The notes under the pieces: model-generated
What the model was told of the DNA's origin: nothing
Database searches by the model: none
What the model saw: only the letters and a program-made list of their open reading frames with translations
Program-made: the position numbers and the translations under genes
Shown here: piece after piece, positions 44,541-52,730 of the stretch
Layout of the letters: every line of letters starts with the position of its first letter
Numbering within the stretch: the first letter of the stretch is position 1
NCBI RefSeq assembly: GCF_001590605.1
Contig: NZ_CP014504.1
Span: 3,844,001 to 3,908,000, forward strand
Reading direction: 5' to 3'
From: Pedobacter cryoconitis
GTDB taxonomy: Bacteria > Bacteroidota > Bacteroidia > Sphingobacteriales > Sphingobacteriaceae
DNA length: 64,000 nt

Positions 44541-45449
44541 ATGAAAATAGTTTTCATGGGCACGCCCGATTTTGCCGTTGCCTCTTTAAATGCTTTAGCA
44601 GAAGCCGGATTTGAAATTGCAGGAGTCGTTACCGCAGCAGATAAACCAGCAGGAAGAGGGCAGAAATTACAAGAAAGTGCGGTTAAAAAATATGCTGTAG
44701 AAAAAGGTTTAAAAGTATTGCAGCCATTAAAATTAAAAGACCCTGATTTCATCGCAGCACTGAAAGCTTTAAATGCAGATCTGCATGTTGTGGTCGCTTT
44801 CCGTATGCTGCCAGAAGTGGTTTGGAATATGCCAGCTAAAGGAACAATTAATTTACACGGTTCTCTTTTACCACAGTACCGCGGTGCTGCGCCAATTAAT
44901 CATGCAATCATTAATGGAGAAAAAGAAAGTGGAGTAACCACGTTTTTCCTGAAACATGAAATAGATACCGGAGACATTATTTTCTCAGAAGCTGTACCTA
45001 TCGCTGAAGACGACACAGCTGGAGATCTGCACGATCATTTGATGAAGGCTGGTGCTGGTCTATTGGTTAAAACAGTAAAAGCAATTGAAGCCAACGACTA
45101 TAAAGAACAGCCTCAGATTTTTTCTTCTGAACTGAAACATGCGCCTAAAATATTCAAAGAGTTCTGTAAAGTGGATTGGAATAATTCTGCAAAAACAATC
45201 TATAACCTGATCAGGGGGCTTAGTCCTTACCCTACTGCATTTGCAGAATTAAATGAAAAGACGATCAAGATTTTTAAAGCAACATTTGAAGAAACAACTC
45301 CTTCGGTAAGCCCTGGCATGTTTATAACCGATGGTAAAAGCTATTTAAAGTTTGCTGCTCAGGATGGTTATATCTCTTTACTGGATGTACAATATGAAGG
45401 TAAAAAAAGAATGATGGTTAATGAATTTTTAAGAGGAATGCGTTTATAG
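44541..45449 (+). CDS. fmt: Methionyl-tRNA formyltransferase
   Basis: Formylates initiator Met-tRNA using 10-formyl-tetrahydrofolate. 302 aa. Formyl-folate site with the catalytic Asn-His-Asp set: VVAFRMLPEVVW, INLHGSLLPQYRGAAPINHAIINGE and HEIDTGDI. The C-terminal tRNA-binding OB domain ends VNEFLRGMRL. Monocistronic; convergent with the aminotransferase gene. Confidence 0.96.
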   Translation: MKIVFMGTPDFAVASLNALAEAGFEIAGVVTAADKPAGRGQKLQESAVKKYAVEKGLKVLQPLKLKDPDFIAALKALNADLHVVVAFRMLPEVVWNMPAKGTINLHGSLLPQYRGAAPINHAIINGEKESGVTTFFLKHEIDTGDIIFSEAVPIAEDDTAGDLHDHLMKAGAGLLVKTVKAIEANDYKEQPQIFSSELKHAPKIFKEFCKVDWNNSAKTIYNLIRGLSPYPTAFAELNEKTIKIFKATFEETTPSVSPGMFITDGKSYLKFAAQDGYISLLDVQYEGKKRMMVNEFLRGMRL

Positions 45450-45457
45450 CTGAATAG

Positions 45458-46297
45458 CTATAACGCATTGAGTAAAGAACTTAAAGACTTGGTTATCTCA
45501 TTAAAATATCGTTTTTTACCATACCCCATCACCCAGCGGATGCCAGATGTAGCGTTGGTTATAAACACCTCGTCTGCCTCATTTAAGACTTCAGGGTTAA
45601 TTTGTGCTTCTATTACAGGGATCTGGTTTGTTTTAGCCACTTTCATAACTACGTTACGCATTACCCCGGCAATACATCCTTCGGAAAGTGCTGGGGTATA
45701 AATTTGCTTATCGTAAACCACGAAAACATTGGAACTGATACTTTCACAAAGAAAGCCATGCTGATTTAAGATAAAAGCTTCGTCCAGGCGGTTTTGTTGT
45801 TTATATAAACCTGCCATCACATAGAGTAATGAATTACTGGTCTTATAAGTAGAAAGTTTATTAATCGGTTTAGTGATCTCATCGTAAACATTGATGATGA
45901 GTCCTTTTTTATTCAGTTCATAACCTCCCGCAGTAAGCGGGCTTGCTTCCAGTACATATCCTGATTTGTTACCATCAGGTGTATATAGTCCTTCACCTTC
46001 CCGGTAAACAGACAAGCGAAACCTCACATTATCTTTTAGTTTATTACGTTTACAAAGCTCGGCAGTTTTCTGTTTAAGGAAATAATCATCAAATAGAATC
46101 CCTCCTTCCATTTTCAACGCACTCATGCCCGCTTGTAAACGATCAGCATGCAATTCAGCGAACTTCAGTTTACCGCCAGACATCCGCATAGATTCAAACA
46201 GCCCGTCACCATACCTGAAGCCTCTGTTTCTGGCTGTCAGGATAGCTTGGTCTATCGCAATGAATTGATCGTTATGTAAAATATATTCTTGTTGCAT
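45458..46297 (-). CDS. Class IV PLP aminotransferase
   Basis: Fold-type IV PLP enzyme of the branched-chain aminotransferase/aminodeoxychorismate lyase family. The ATG at 46297 gives 279 aa; longer versions would overlap the upstream RluA gene. Marks are RGFRYGDGLFESMR, the PLP lysine in INKLSTYKTSN, HGFLCESISSNVFVV and the late VFITNATSGIRWV. PabC-like and D-amino-acid aminotransferase-like activities cannot be separated here. It starts 7 nt after the RluA stop, so the two form an operon. Confidence 0.85.
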   Translation of the reverse strand: MQQEYILHNDQFIAIDQAILTARNRGFRYGDGLFESMRMSGGKLKFAELHADRLQAGMSALKMEGGILFDDYFLKQKTAELCKRNKLKDNVRFRLSVYREGEGLYTPDGNKSGYVLEASPLTAGGYELNKKGLIINVYDEITKPINKLSTYKTSNSLLYVMAGLYKQQNRLDEAFILNQHGFLCESISSNVFVVYDKQIYTPALSEGCIAGVMRNVVMKVAKTNQIPVIEAQINPEVLNEADEVFITNATSGIRWVMGYGKKRYFNEITKSLSSLLNAL

Positions 46298-46304
46298 TAA
46301 ATTT

Positions 46305-47333
46305 TTATGGCTGTGCGACGTAGTTTCTCCATTTGTTAAGTACAGAATCAAAATCCGGAGGCAATGGGGCTTCAAACTCCATATATTCCTTAGTCGTCGG
46401 GTGTATAAAACCTAAAGTCTGTGCATGTAAAGCTTGGCGCGGTAACATCTCAAAACAGTTGGCTACATATTGTTTATACTTTGTAAACGTCGTTCCTTTA
46501 AGGATCTTATCTCCACCGTAATTCGCATCGTTAAATAAAGGATGACCGATATGCTGCATATGAGCTCTGATCTGGTGTGTACGACCTGTCTCCAGCTGAC
46601 AACTGATTAGCGTGACATAGCCTAAACGTTCTAAAACAGTGTAATGGGTAACTGACCACTTTCCTTTATCTTCTTCTTCATAAACATCCATAACGATCCT
46701 GTTTTTGGCACTGCGCCCGATATAACCGGAAACTGTACCGTTTTCTTTGATATCTCCCCAGGCTAAAGCCAGGTATTTTCTGGTAATACTGTGGTCAAAA
46801 AATTGTTTAGCCAGCTTAGTCATCGTAATTTCATTCTTACTGATGATCAGCAATCCTGAAGTATCTTTATCAATACGGTGTACTAGTCCGGGTCTGCCTT
46901 CATTACCGGGTAATTGTGGCAGGGATTCAAAATGGAAGGCAAGTGCATTCACCAACGTACCTGTATAATTGTTAAATCCAGGGTGTACAACCATTCCTGC
47001 GACCTTGTTTACAATCAGTAAATCATCATCTTCATAGACAATATCCAATGGGATATCTTCCGGATAAACTTCAGTATCTCTTGGCGGATGAGGAAACACA
47101 ATTGAAATCTCATCGGCCGGTTTAACTTTATAGCTAGCTTTTATAGTGGCTTTATTCACCAGTACATTACCTGCTTCAATCGCATTTTGGATACGATTTC
47201 TTGAAGCATTTTCCATACGGTGCATCAAAAATTTATCTATTCGCAATAGGGACTGTCCTTTGTCTACAACAATATTAAAATGTTCGTATAAATCCTGCTC
47301 TTCTAATTCCAGTCCGCTGTTATTGTTTTCCAT
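46305..47333 (-). CDS. RluA-family pseudouridine synthase (RluD-like)
   Basis: Makes pseudouridine in rRNA or tRNA. 342 aa with an N-terminal S4 RNA-binding domain (about 20-95, RIDKFLMHRMENASRNRIQNAI) and the catalytic domain with active Asp in LVHRIDKDTSGLLI, GRTHQIRAHMQHIGHPL, and C-terminal RQALHAQTLGF. The S4 domain and order fit RluD/RluC rather than RluA proper. Confidence 0.9.
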   Translation of the reverse strand: MENNNSGLELEEQDLYEHFNIVVDKGQSLLRIDKFLMHRMENASRNRIQNAIEAGNVLVNKATIKASYKVKPADEISIVFPHPPRDTEVYPEDIPLDIVYEDDDLLIVNKVAGMVVHPGFNNYTGTLVNALAFHFESLPQLPGNEGRPGLVHRIDKDTSGLLIISKNEITMTKLAKQFFDHSITRKYLALAWGDIKENGTVSGYIGRSAKNRIVMDVYEEEDKGKWSVTHYTVLERLGYVTLISCQLETGRTHQIRAHMQHIGHPLFNDANYGGDKILKGTTFTKYKQYVANCFEMLPRQALHAQTLGFIHPTTKEYMEFEAPLPPDFDSVLNKWRNYVAQP

Positions 47334-47494
47334 TATTTATTTTATCAGATTTTATGGACAAATACACAGCCTGACACTCTTTAAGAGAGCAGACCCTATA
47401 CTAATTCCATTTTACAAAACTAATCTTTAAGTTGTAGAAAAGTTGAAATTTAGCCGATAAAATTGTTTATAGCTTAATTTTAAGCTAAACGCGT

Positions 47495-47502
47495 TAAATT
47501 TG
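47495..47502 (+). promoter_or_regulatory. -7 box abutting the desulfhydrase-like start codon
   Basis: TAAATTTG ends 3 nt before the ATG at 47506. The closest example in this window of a -7 box touching a start codon. Confidence 0.45.
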
Positions 47503-47505
47503 TTC

Positions 47506-48378
47506 ATGTTTACAGATTTACACAGCCCGTTACAACAGTTAAAACATTCACATTTATCGGGGCTATGGGTCAAAAGGGATGATTTAATTGATCCTTATAT
47601 TTCGGGAAATAAATGGCGTAAACTGAAGTATATATTAAAGGCTGCTGCTACTGAAAATAAAAATCATCTGGTCACTTTTGGCGGAGCTTATTCTAATCAC
47701 CTGGTGGCTACTGCTTCCGCAGCTGCGAGATCAGGATTAAAAGCCACTGCTTTTGTAAGAGGAGAAAAGGTAAACAATGAGATGCTGGTCCTTTGTTCTC
47801 TATATGGAATGGAGCTGATTTTCATTGACAGAGAGACTTATAAGGATAAGCGTGCTTGTTATCTTCAATATGCCGCAAAACATGGTGATACTTATTTTAT
47901 TGATGAAGGTGGGGCTTCTGCCGAAGCAGTATTGGGTTGTGCAGAAATTATTGCTGAGCTTCCCAAAGATATAGACCATCTTTTTTGTGCAGCAGGAACT
48001 GGTACAACGGCTGCAGGTTTATTACAGGGGATTCAAAAAGCAGGCTTAAAAACGAAGCTCCATGTGATCCCTGTATTGAAGGGCGGTGAATTTATCAGAA
48101 AAGAAATAGGGCATTATGTGGCTACGGATGATCCACGATTGGTTTTACATACGGATTATCATTTTGGTGGTTATGCGAAAACGAAACCGGAGTTACTGGA
48201 TTTTATTAAGGTCTTTACGGCTGAACATGGGATGTTGATTGACCCTGTTTATACAGCAAAGATGTTTTTTGCAATAAATGATCTGGGGTTTAAGGATTAT
48301 TTCGCTCCACAGGAAAAAATTGTGGCTTTGCATACTGGCGGATTATTGGGAATTATGGGAATGAAAGACTTGTTTTAA
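47506..48378 (+). CDS. ACC deaminase/D-cysteine desulfhydrase family PLP enzyme
   Basis: Fold-type II PLP enzyme that deaminates D-cysteine or 1-aminocyclopropane-1-carboxylate; D-cysteine desulfhydrase is the commoner activity. Start at ATG 47506 (290 aa); a TTG six bases earlier lies inside the promoter box. The PLP lysine is in ISGNKWRKLKY (Lys36), with FGGAYSNHLVATA, and the phosphate loop in CAAGTGTTAAGLL. A lipoprotein gene follows after 39 nt. Confidence 0.88.
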   Translation: MFTDLHSPLQQLKHSHLSGLWVKRDDLIDPYISGNKWRKLKYILKAAATENKNHLVTFGGAYSNHLVATASAAARSGLKATAFVRGEKVNNEMLVLCSLYGMELIFIDRETYKDKRACYLQYAAKHGDTYFIDEGGASAEAVLGCAEIIAELPKDIDHLFCAAGTGTTAAGLLQGIQKAGLKTKLHVIPVLKGGEFIRKEIGHYVATDDPRLVLHTDYHFGGYAKTKPELLDFIKVFTAEHGMLIDPVYTAKMFFAINDLGFKDYFAPQEKIVALHTGGLLGIMGMKDLF

Positions 48379-48417
48379 ATGTTGATTAATTTAATTATCT
48401 TTATAAGAAAAGTCGAA

Positions 48418-49167
48418 ATGAAAAAATTGTTATTATTAATCTCAGTCACCGCACTATTTGTAGCTTCCTGCACAAAAGATGAAAAGGATCCTGAGATAGA
48501 ATTACCACCAGTAAAAGTAGATGGCTGTGTATTGAAAGAGACCAACTATACTATCCTGAATGTTGGTGGTCCAGGCCCAAAAGGAAAAATCACTTATACT
48601 TATGATAGTAAAGCAAGAGTAGTGACAGCTAAATATGGCGACTCCTTAAATCTTTATAGTTACTCAACTGATCAGATCATCTTAAAAAAAGCAAATGGGG
48701 CTACTACTACCTATAAATTAGATGCTGGTGGGAGAATTGTAAAAGAAACGTATTCTGATAATATTAGTATCAAAGATTATACTTATAATCCAGAGGGATA
48801 CCTGATTATGGAAGTTTTAAAGAAAGGAGAGACTTATCTGAAAACTGAATATCTATATACAGCTGGAAATCTTAAATCTAAACTTCAAAATGGTGAACAA
48901 GTATTATCAATTGCTTACAAGGATGAGTTATCTCAAAAGAATTTCATTGATGAAGGTATAAATGCATTACCACTCTTTTATTATGGAATTCTGAGACCTT
49001 ATTTTGGCAAGGCCTCAAAGAATTTACCTGATTATACAGTACTTGGCCTCTCTTATTATCAGAATTACGCCTATAAAAAAGATGACAAAGGCAATATTAT
49101 TAATGTAGACTATCTTACCAAGTATAGCTTTGGATATAATTCAGATATGAAATATGAATGCAATTAA
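48418..49167 (+). CDS. Putative lipoprotein of unknown function
   Basis: 249 aa with a lipobox ending VASC at about residue 18, then KDEKDPE, a charged linker typical of Bacteroidota surface lipoproteins. The rest resembles repeating Tyr-rich strand units (YTYDSKARVVTAKYG, YTYNPEGYLIMEVL, TEYLYTAGNLKSK), like YD/RHS-type or DUF4595-like proteins, but I cannot fix the family. It follows the desulfhydrase-like gene by 39 nt and may share its transcript. Confidence 0.7.
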   Translation: MKKLLLLISVTALFVASCTKDEKDPEIELPPVKVDGCVLKETNYTILNVGGPGPKGKITYTYDSKARVVTAKYGDSLNLYSYSTDQIILKKANGATTTYKLDAGGRIVKETYSDNISIKDYTYNPEGYLIMEVLKKGETYLKTEYLYTAGNLKSKLQNGEQVLSIAYKDELSQKNFIDEGINALPLFYYGILRPYFGKASKNLPDYTVLGLSYYQNYAYKKDDKGNIINVDYLTKYSFGYNSDMKYECN

Positions 49168-49299
49168 TATTGCGCTTTCTGGATTTAAAAGACAAACCTT
49201 CGTAAAGAAACTTCCCGGGTTTGTCAGTCCAAAACCAATTTTATTGTAAAATCACACTTTAAACAGTTTAAACCTTGTTTTTGGTTTTTTATGTAAAAT

Positions 49300-49327
49300 A
49301 TGCCCCAGACTTGTTATTCAGGGGCAT
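49300..49327 (+). terminator. Hairpin overlapping the lat promoter
   Basis: ATGCCCC (49300-49306) pairs with GGGGCAT (49321-49327), then TTTTA. The -33 TTG of the lat promoter lies in its 14 nt loop. Could be the terminator of the lipoprotein gene, an operator, or both. Confidence 0.5.
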
Positions 49328-49340
49328 TTTACTAAATTTG
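49311..49340 (+). promoter_or_regulatory. Promoter of lat
   Basis: TTG (49311-49313), 19 nt, TAAATTTG (49333-49340): exact consensus spacing, 22 nt before the ATG. Confidence 0.7.
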
Positions 49341-49362
49341 GATAAACCAAAATATAAGAATT

Positions 49363-50694
49363 ATGTACCAACTTACTGTAGCTCCTGATCAGGTTAATGA
49401 GATTTTAAGTCAGCATGTTTTAGCTGACGGATTTGATTTAACCTACGATATGGGACAAAGCCAGGGAGCATACATTTACGACTCAAAGTACAAGCGGACA
49501 TTATTGGATTTCTTTACTTGTTTCGCATCTGTTCCCCTTGGATATAATCATCCAAAAATGGTTAATGATGCTGTCTTTACACAAAATCTGTTGCAGGCGG
49601 CAATGGCAAACCCTTCAAATTCTGATGTGTATACACAGCAGTATGCAGAATTTGTAAAAACTTTTGGCGCGGTTGGTATCCCTTCTTACCTTCCGCATGC
49701 TTTTTTCATAGCTGGCGGTGGATTAGCTGTTGAAAATGCGATTAAGGTTGCGATGGACTGGAAAGTTCAGAAAAACTTTGCTAAAGGTCATAAAGAGGAA
49801 AAAGGCTTTAAGGTACTCCATTTTGAAAAAGCCTTCCATGGCAGAACTGGTTATACTTTAAGTTTAACAAATACATTACCGGATAAAACTAAATGGTTCG
49901 CCAAGTTTGACTGGCCAAGAGTTTCTGTACCTACAGTAAAGTTCCCGCTGGAGCATGATAATTTAGCAACAGCAATAAATACGGAAGAACTTTCCATTGC
50001 TCAGGTTAAACAAGCTTTTGCTGATTATAAAGATGATATCTGTGCAATTATTATTGAACCAATCCAGTCTGAGGGTGGCGATAATCATTTACGTGAAGAA
50101 TTTTTAATTCAATTACGCAGCATTGCTGATGAAAATGATGCATTCCTGATTTATGATGAGGTACAAACAGGTGTTGGCTTAACTGGTAAGTTCTGGTGTC
50201 ATCAGCATTATAGTGAAAAGGCACGTCCTGATATCCTTGCTTTTGGTAAGAAAATGCAGGTTTGTGGAATATTAGTGGGAAATAAGGTGGATGAAGTAGA
50301 AAACAATGTTTTCCGTGTTCCTTCAAGAATTAATTCTACATGGGGTGGTAATCTGGTTGATATGGTGAGAGCGACAAAGATCCTTCAGATCATAGAGGAG
50401 GATAAATTGTGTGATCATGCAGCTGGTGTTGGTGCGTATTTAAAGGAGAATCTGGAAGGGCTGGCCCAGAAATATGATAAGATTAGTAATGTACGGGGCA
50501 AGGGTCTGCTTTGTGCTTTTGATTTCCCTGATTCGGAGATGCGTAATGCATTTATTCAGAAAGGTCTGGAGCATAATGTAATGTTCCTGGGCTGCGGCCC
50601 GCAAACAGTTCGTTTCCGTCCTGCATTGATTATGGAGAAAAGTCATATTGATCTGGGTTTAGAGGTTATGCATAAAGTGTTGGTTGATTTATAA
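49363..50694 (+). CDS. lat: L-lysine 6-transaminase
   Basis: Class III PLP aminotransferase moving the epsilon-amino group of lysine to 2-oxoglutarate, giving aminoadipate semialdehyde. 443 aa, typical for Lat. Family stretches: YDSKYKRTLLDFFTCFASVPLGYNHP in two parts, AFHGRTGYTLSLTNT, the PLP Asp in FLIYDEVQTGVG, and DILAFGKKMQVCG with the PLP lysine at 296 or 297. C-terminal ends FRPALIMEKSHI. A gene for a short unknown protein follows 5 nt later. No dehydrogenase for the semialdehyde is in this window. Confidence 0.92.
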   Translation: MYQLTVAPDQVNEILSQHVLADGFDLTYDMGQSQGAYIYDSKYKRTLLDFFTCFASVPLGYNHPKMVNDAVFTQNLLQAAMANPSNSDVYTQQYAEFVKTFGAVGIPSYLPHAFFIAGGGLAVENAIKVAMDWKVQKNFAKGHKEEKGFKVLHFEKAFHGRTGYTLSLTNTLPDKTKWFAKFDWPRVSVPTVKFPLEHDNLATAINTEELSIAQVKQAFADYKDDICAIIIEPIQSEGGDNHLREEFLIQLRSIADENDAFLIYDEVQTGVGLTGKFWCHQHYSEKARPDILAFGKKMQVCGILVGNKVDEVENNVFRVPSRINSTWGGNLVDMVRATKILQIIEEDKLCDHAAGVGAYLKENLEGLAQKYDKISNVRGKGLLCAFDFPDSEMRNAFIQKGLEHNVMFLGCGPQTVRFRPALIMEKSHIDLGLEVMHKVLVDL

Positions 50695-50699
50695 AAAGG

Positions 50700-51104
50700 A
50701 TGCGAAATACAAAGATTAATATTTTTCTGGGTGTAATGGTCGTGGTTTTATTAGGCTGGATGTTGAAGGGTACGTTTTTTCAGCCTGGAGCAGGCGATCT
50801 TAAGGCTGGCTTCAAGGAGGTTGCTCAGTATAGAAACGAGAATAACACAGGCCCGGTTCAGTATGTGTTCGCTGTTACGGTGAAAGATACAATCTGGTCG
50901 GAAATGGAAACTTACGGAAATTATAAGCCGCATCATAAGGGTGGAAATACAAAGGTTTATTATTTTTTGGAGGGGACTAAGGTACCGACCGAGCTAGGGG
51001 CCGGAAAGGTGAATTTTGATAGTTCGTTCGATAGGAGTTGTGTGGGGTTGTACGAGAAAAGTGCCATGGGGAACACGAGTATTACCAAACGGCCATTTAA
51101 CTAG
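50700..51104 (+). CDS. Small single-pass protein downstream of lat, unknown
   Basis: 134 aa with an N-terminal hydrophobic helix (INIFLGVMVVVLLGWML), then a soluble domain with Tyr-rich sequence and a single Cys. The helix could be an uncleaved anchor. It starts 5 nt after lat, so it is probably translated with it. Not recognised as a known family. The run ends at the long hairpin at 51127. Confidence 0.65.
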   Translation: MRNTKINIFLGVMVVVLLGWMLKGTFFQPGAGDLKAGFKEVAQYRNENNTGPVQYVFAVTVKDTIWSEMETYGNYKPHHKGGNTKVYYFLEGTKVPTELGAGKVNFDSSFDRSCVGLYEKSAMGNTSITKRPFN

Positions 51105-51126
51105 GATCTGAGGTTTTTCAAGATAG

Positions 51127-51215
51127 AAACAAAAACCACCCTGCTATATTTCTGACGGATTTAACCGCGAAAAGCGATTAAACATGTCAGAAATATAGCA
51201 GGGTGGTTTTTGTTT
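51127..51215. terminator. 30-bp perfect inverted repeat with nested hairpin
   Basis: Arms 51127-51156 and 51186-51215 match perfectly; core CACCCTGCTATATTTCTGAC. The 29 nt loop holds its own stem (TTTAA-CGC with GCG-TTAAA). Located between convergent genes, with flanking A/T runs, so bidirectional termination is likely. Confidence 0.8.
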
Positions 51216-51297
51216 TTCTAAGAATCCTTCTTTCTTGAAAACCCTTATTAGATGTTAGATAAATGGATGGATTTGGGTTGTTTCGTGTTTGGTTGAG

Positions 51298-51336
<39 letters not shown>

Positions 51337-51407
51337 GAAGGAGCCTAAAGAAAAAAGATGCAGCGACCGGATAGAAGAAACTAAATGGGAAAAGATTTTG
51401 ATGAACA

Positions 51408-52664
51408 CTATGGATCCATAGGTTCATCAAAATCTATTTGTAAGGATTTAGTATTTGGGTAAAATTCAAGGTCATTTTCTGATAAACGTTTTCCGGCTTT
51501 GTAGGGTTCGTATCCTAGTTCTTTGATGCAGCGTTGAGGCATGATATCACTAATGTACATGCTTTGTGATTTTGTGGTCACTACCAGTGCGGGTTGTTCC
51601 ATTGGGATGTGGTAACGGTAGATGAGTCTTGAGGCATTACGCAGGTTGGTGGTAGTGTGCCTGGCGTGTGGCTCCATCAGAATAGCACTTTCTGGGATTT
51701 GTAAGGTTTGCATCAGAAATTTTTTCATTTCGTAGGCTTCGTTGTATTTTGTCTTGTACGGGTGTACTCTCCCACCGGAAACCATAATATAGGGTGCTGC
51801 TTTCTTTTGGTATTGTTCTGCTGCTAAACGGCAACGGAGCATCCCTCCTGCACTAAGTTCTGTATCGCGTTCTTCGGGGCCTTCTCCGGGTACAAGAATC
51901 AGGGTGTAGGGATAGGCTTTGAAATTTGTATTTCTAATGGAGGAAAGGGCAGCTTTATTTACGGTGGTGGCCATGGGCTCGTAATCGGCAGCGTCATTTC
52001 TTTCATTGAGCTCCAATGCGGTTAACGCAAATTGCAGGGAGGGTTCAAAGTATAGGTTATTTTTGGGGGCCAGGCTTAATTTTGCGTTAGTGTTAACTAG
52101 TTCGGGATAGTTTTTGTCTTTCAGGTCAAAACTAATAGAGTCTATAGCCGGGTAATTAGGTTTTTGACCGTTTACATAAACGTCGATGACATGGTTTATG
52201 GCATTAGCATCTTGTTCCCAGGCTTTGGTTAGCATTTCTACGGGTTTTAGGTTTTCATAGCTGTTGTAACAGCCAGATGGAATAAGATCGTGATTGATCA
52301 GCAGGGCTAATGCATTGCCTGGTTTAAAAAGGGCTTGGAGACGGTTACTGACTGCTGCTATTTCTTCAGGACTGAATTTAATTGTTGTAGTGAGACATGG
52401 GATGTTGCTGCCACAGTTTTTTAAGGCAGCGTTGATGTTGATTGTCTTGTTTTTTAAGAGCTCGCTGAACACGGGGTCTTTTTGGATCAGTGCCTTTACC
52501 GTAGCATCTTTTTGTAATAGAGTTAGCAGGTAGTAGTTTTTATATTGAACTGGGTTAGCTGTATTTTGAAGGATGTATTGGTTGGATGGCCCATGATTTT
52601 GATTTTGGGCGATGGCTGTTATTGTGATAAGCCAGCTGCAAAACATCAGGAAAGAAGCTTTCAT
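51408..52664 (-). CDS. ElyC/SanA/YdcF-family protein (DUF218), exported
   Basis: Exported protein of 418 aa from the ATG at 52664, with a signal peptide cut after ITAIA. The DUF218 domain is at about 255-395: LILVPGEGPEERDTELS (Asp/Glu-rich loop), IMVSGGRVHP, MEPHARHTTTNLRNA and VVTTKSQSMY. E. coli relatives act at the cell envelope. A 250-residue N-terminal extension of unknown function precedes it. It follows susD by 66 nt on the same strand, so it is probably the last gene of the SusCD operon. Confidence 0.78.
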   Translation of the reverse strand: MKASFLMFCSWLITITAIAQNQNHGPSNQYILQNTANPVQYKNYYLLTLLQKDATVKALIQKDPVFSELLKNKTININAALKNCGSNIPCLTTTIKFSPEEIAAVSNRLQALFKPGNALALLINHDLIPSGCYNSYENLKPVEMLTKAWEQDANAINHVIDVYVNGQKPNYPAIDSISFDLKDKNYPELVNTNAKLSLAPKNNLYFEPSLQFALTALELNERNDAADYEPMATTVNKAALSSIRNTNFKAYPYTLILVPGEGPEERDTELSAGGMLRCRLAAEQYQKKAAPYIMVSGGRVHPYKTKYNEAYEMKKFLMQTLQIPESAILMEPHARHTTTNLRNASRLIYRYHIPMEQPALVVTTKSQSMYISDIMPQRCIKELGYEPYKAGKRLSENDLEFYPNTKSLQIDFDEPMDP

Positions 52665-52730
52665 AGTTTTTTTGTTAAAGTTGTTAAAATCGTGGTAGTT
52701 ACCAGAATAACTGCCACGATTTCTCATTTT

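Noticed and set aside
51500..51520. T-arm-like GGTTCGTATCC
   Set aside because: No acceptor, D-arm or anticodon stem around it; it is inside the DUF218 coding sequence.
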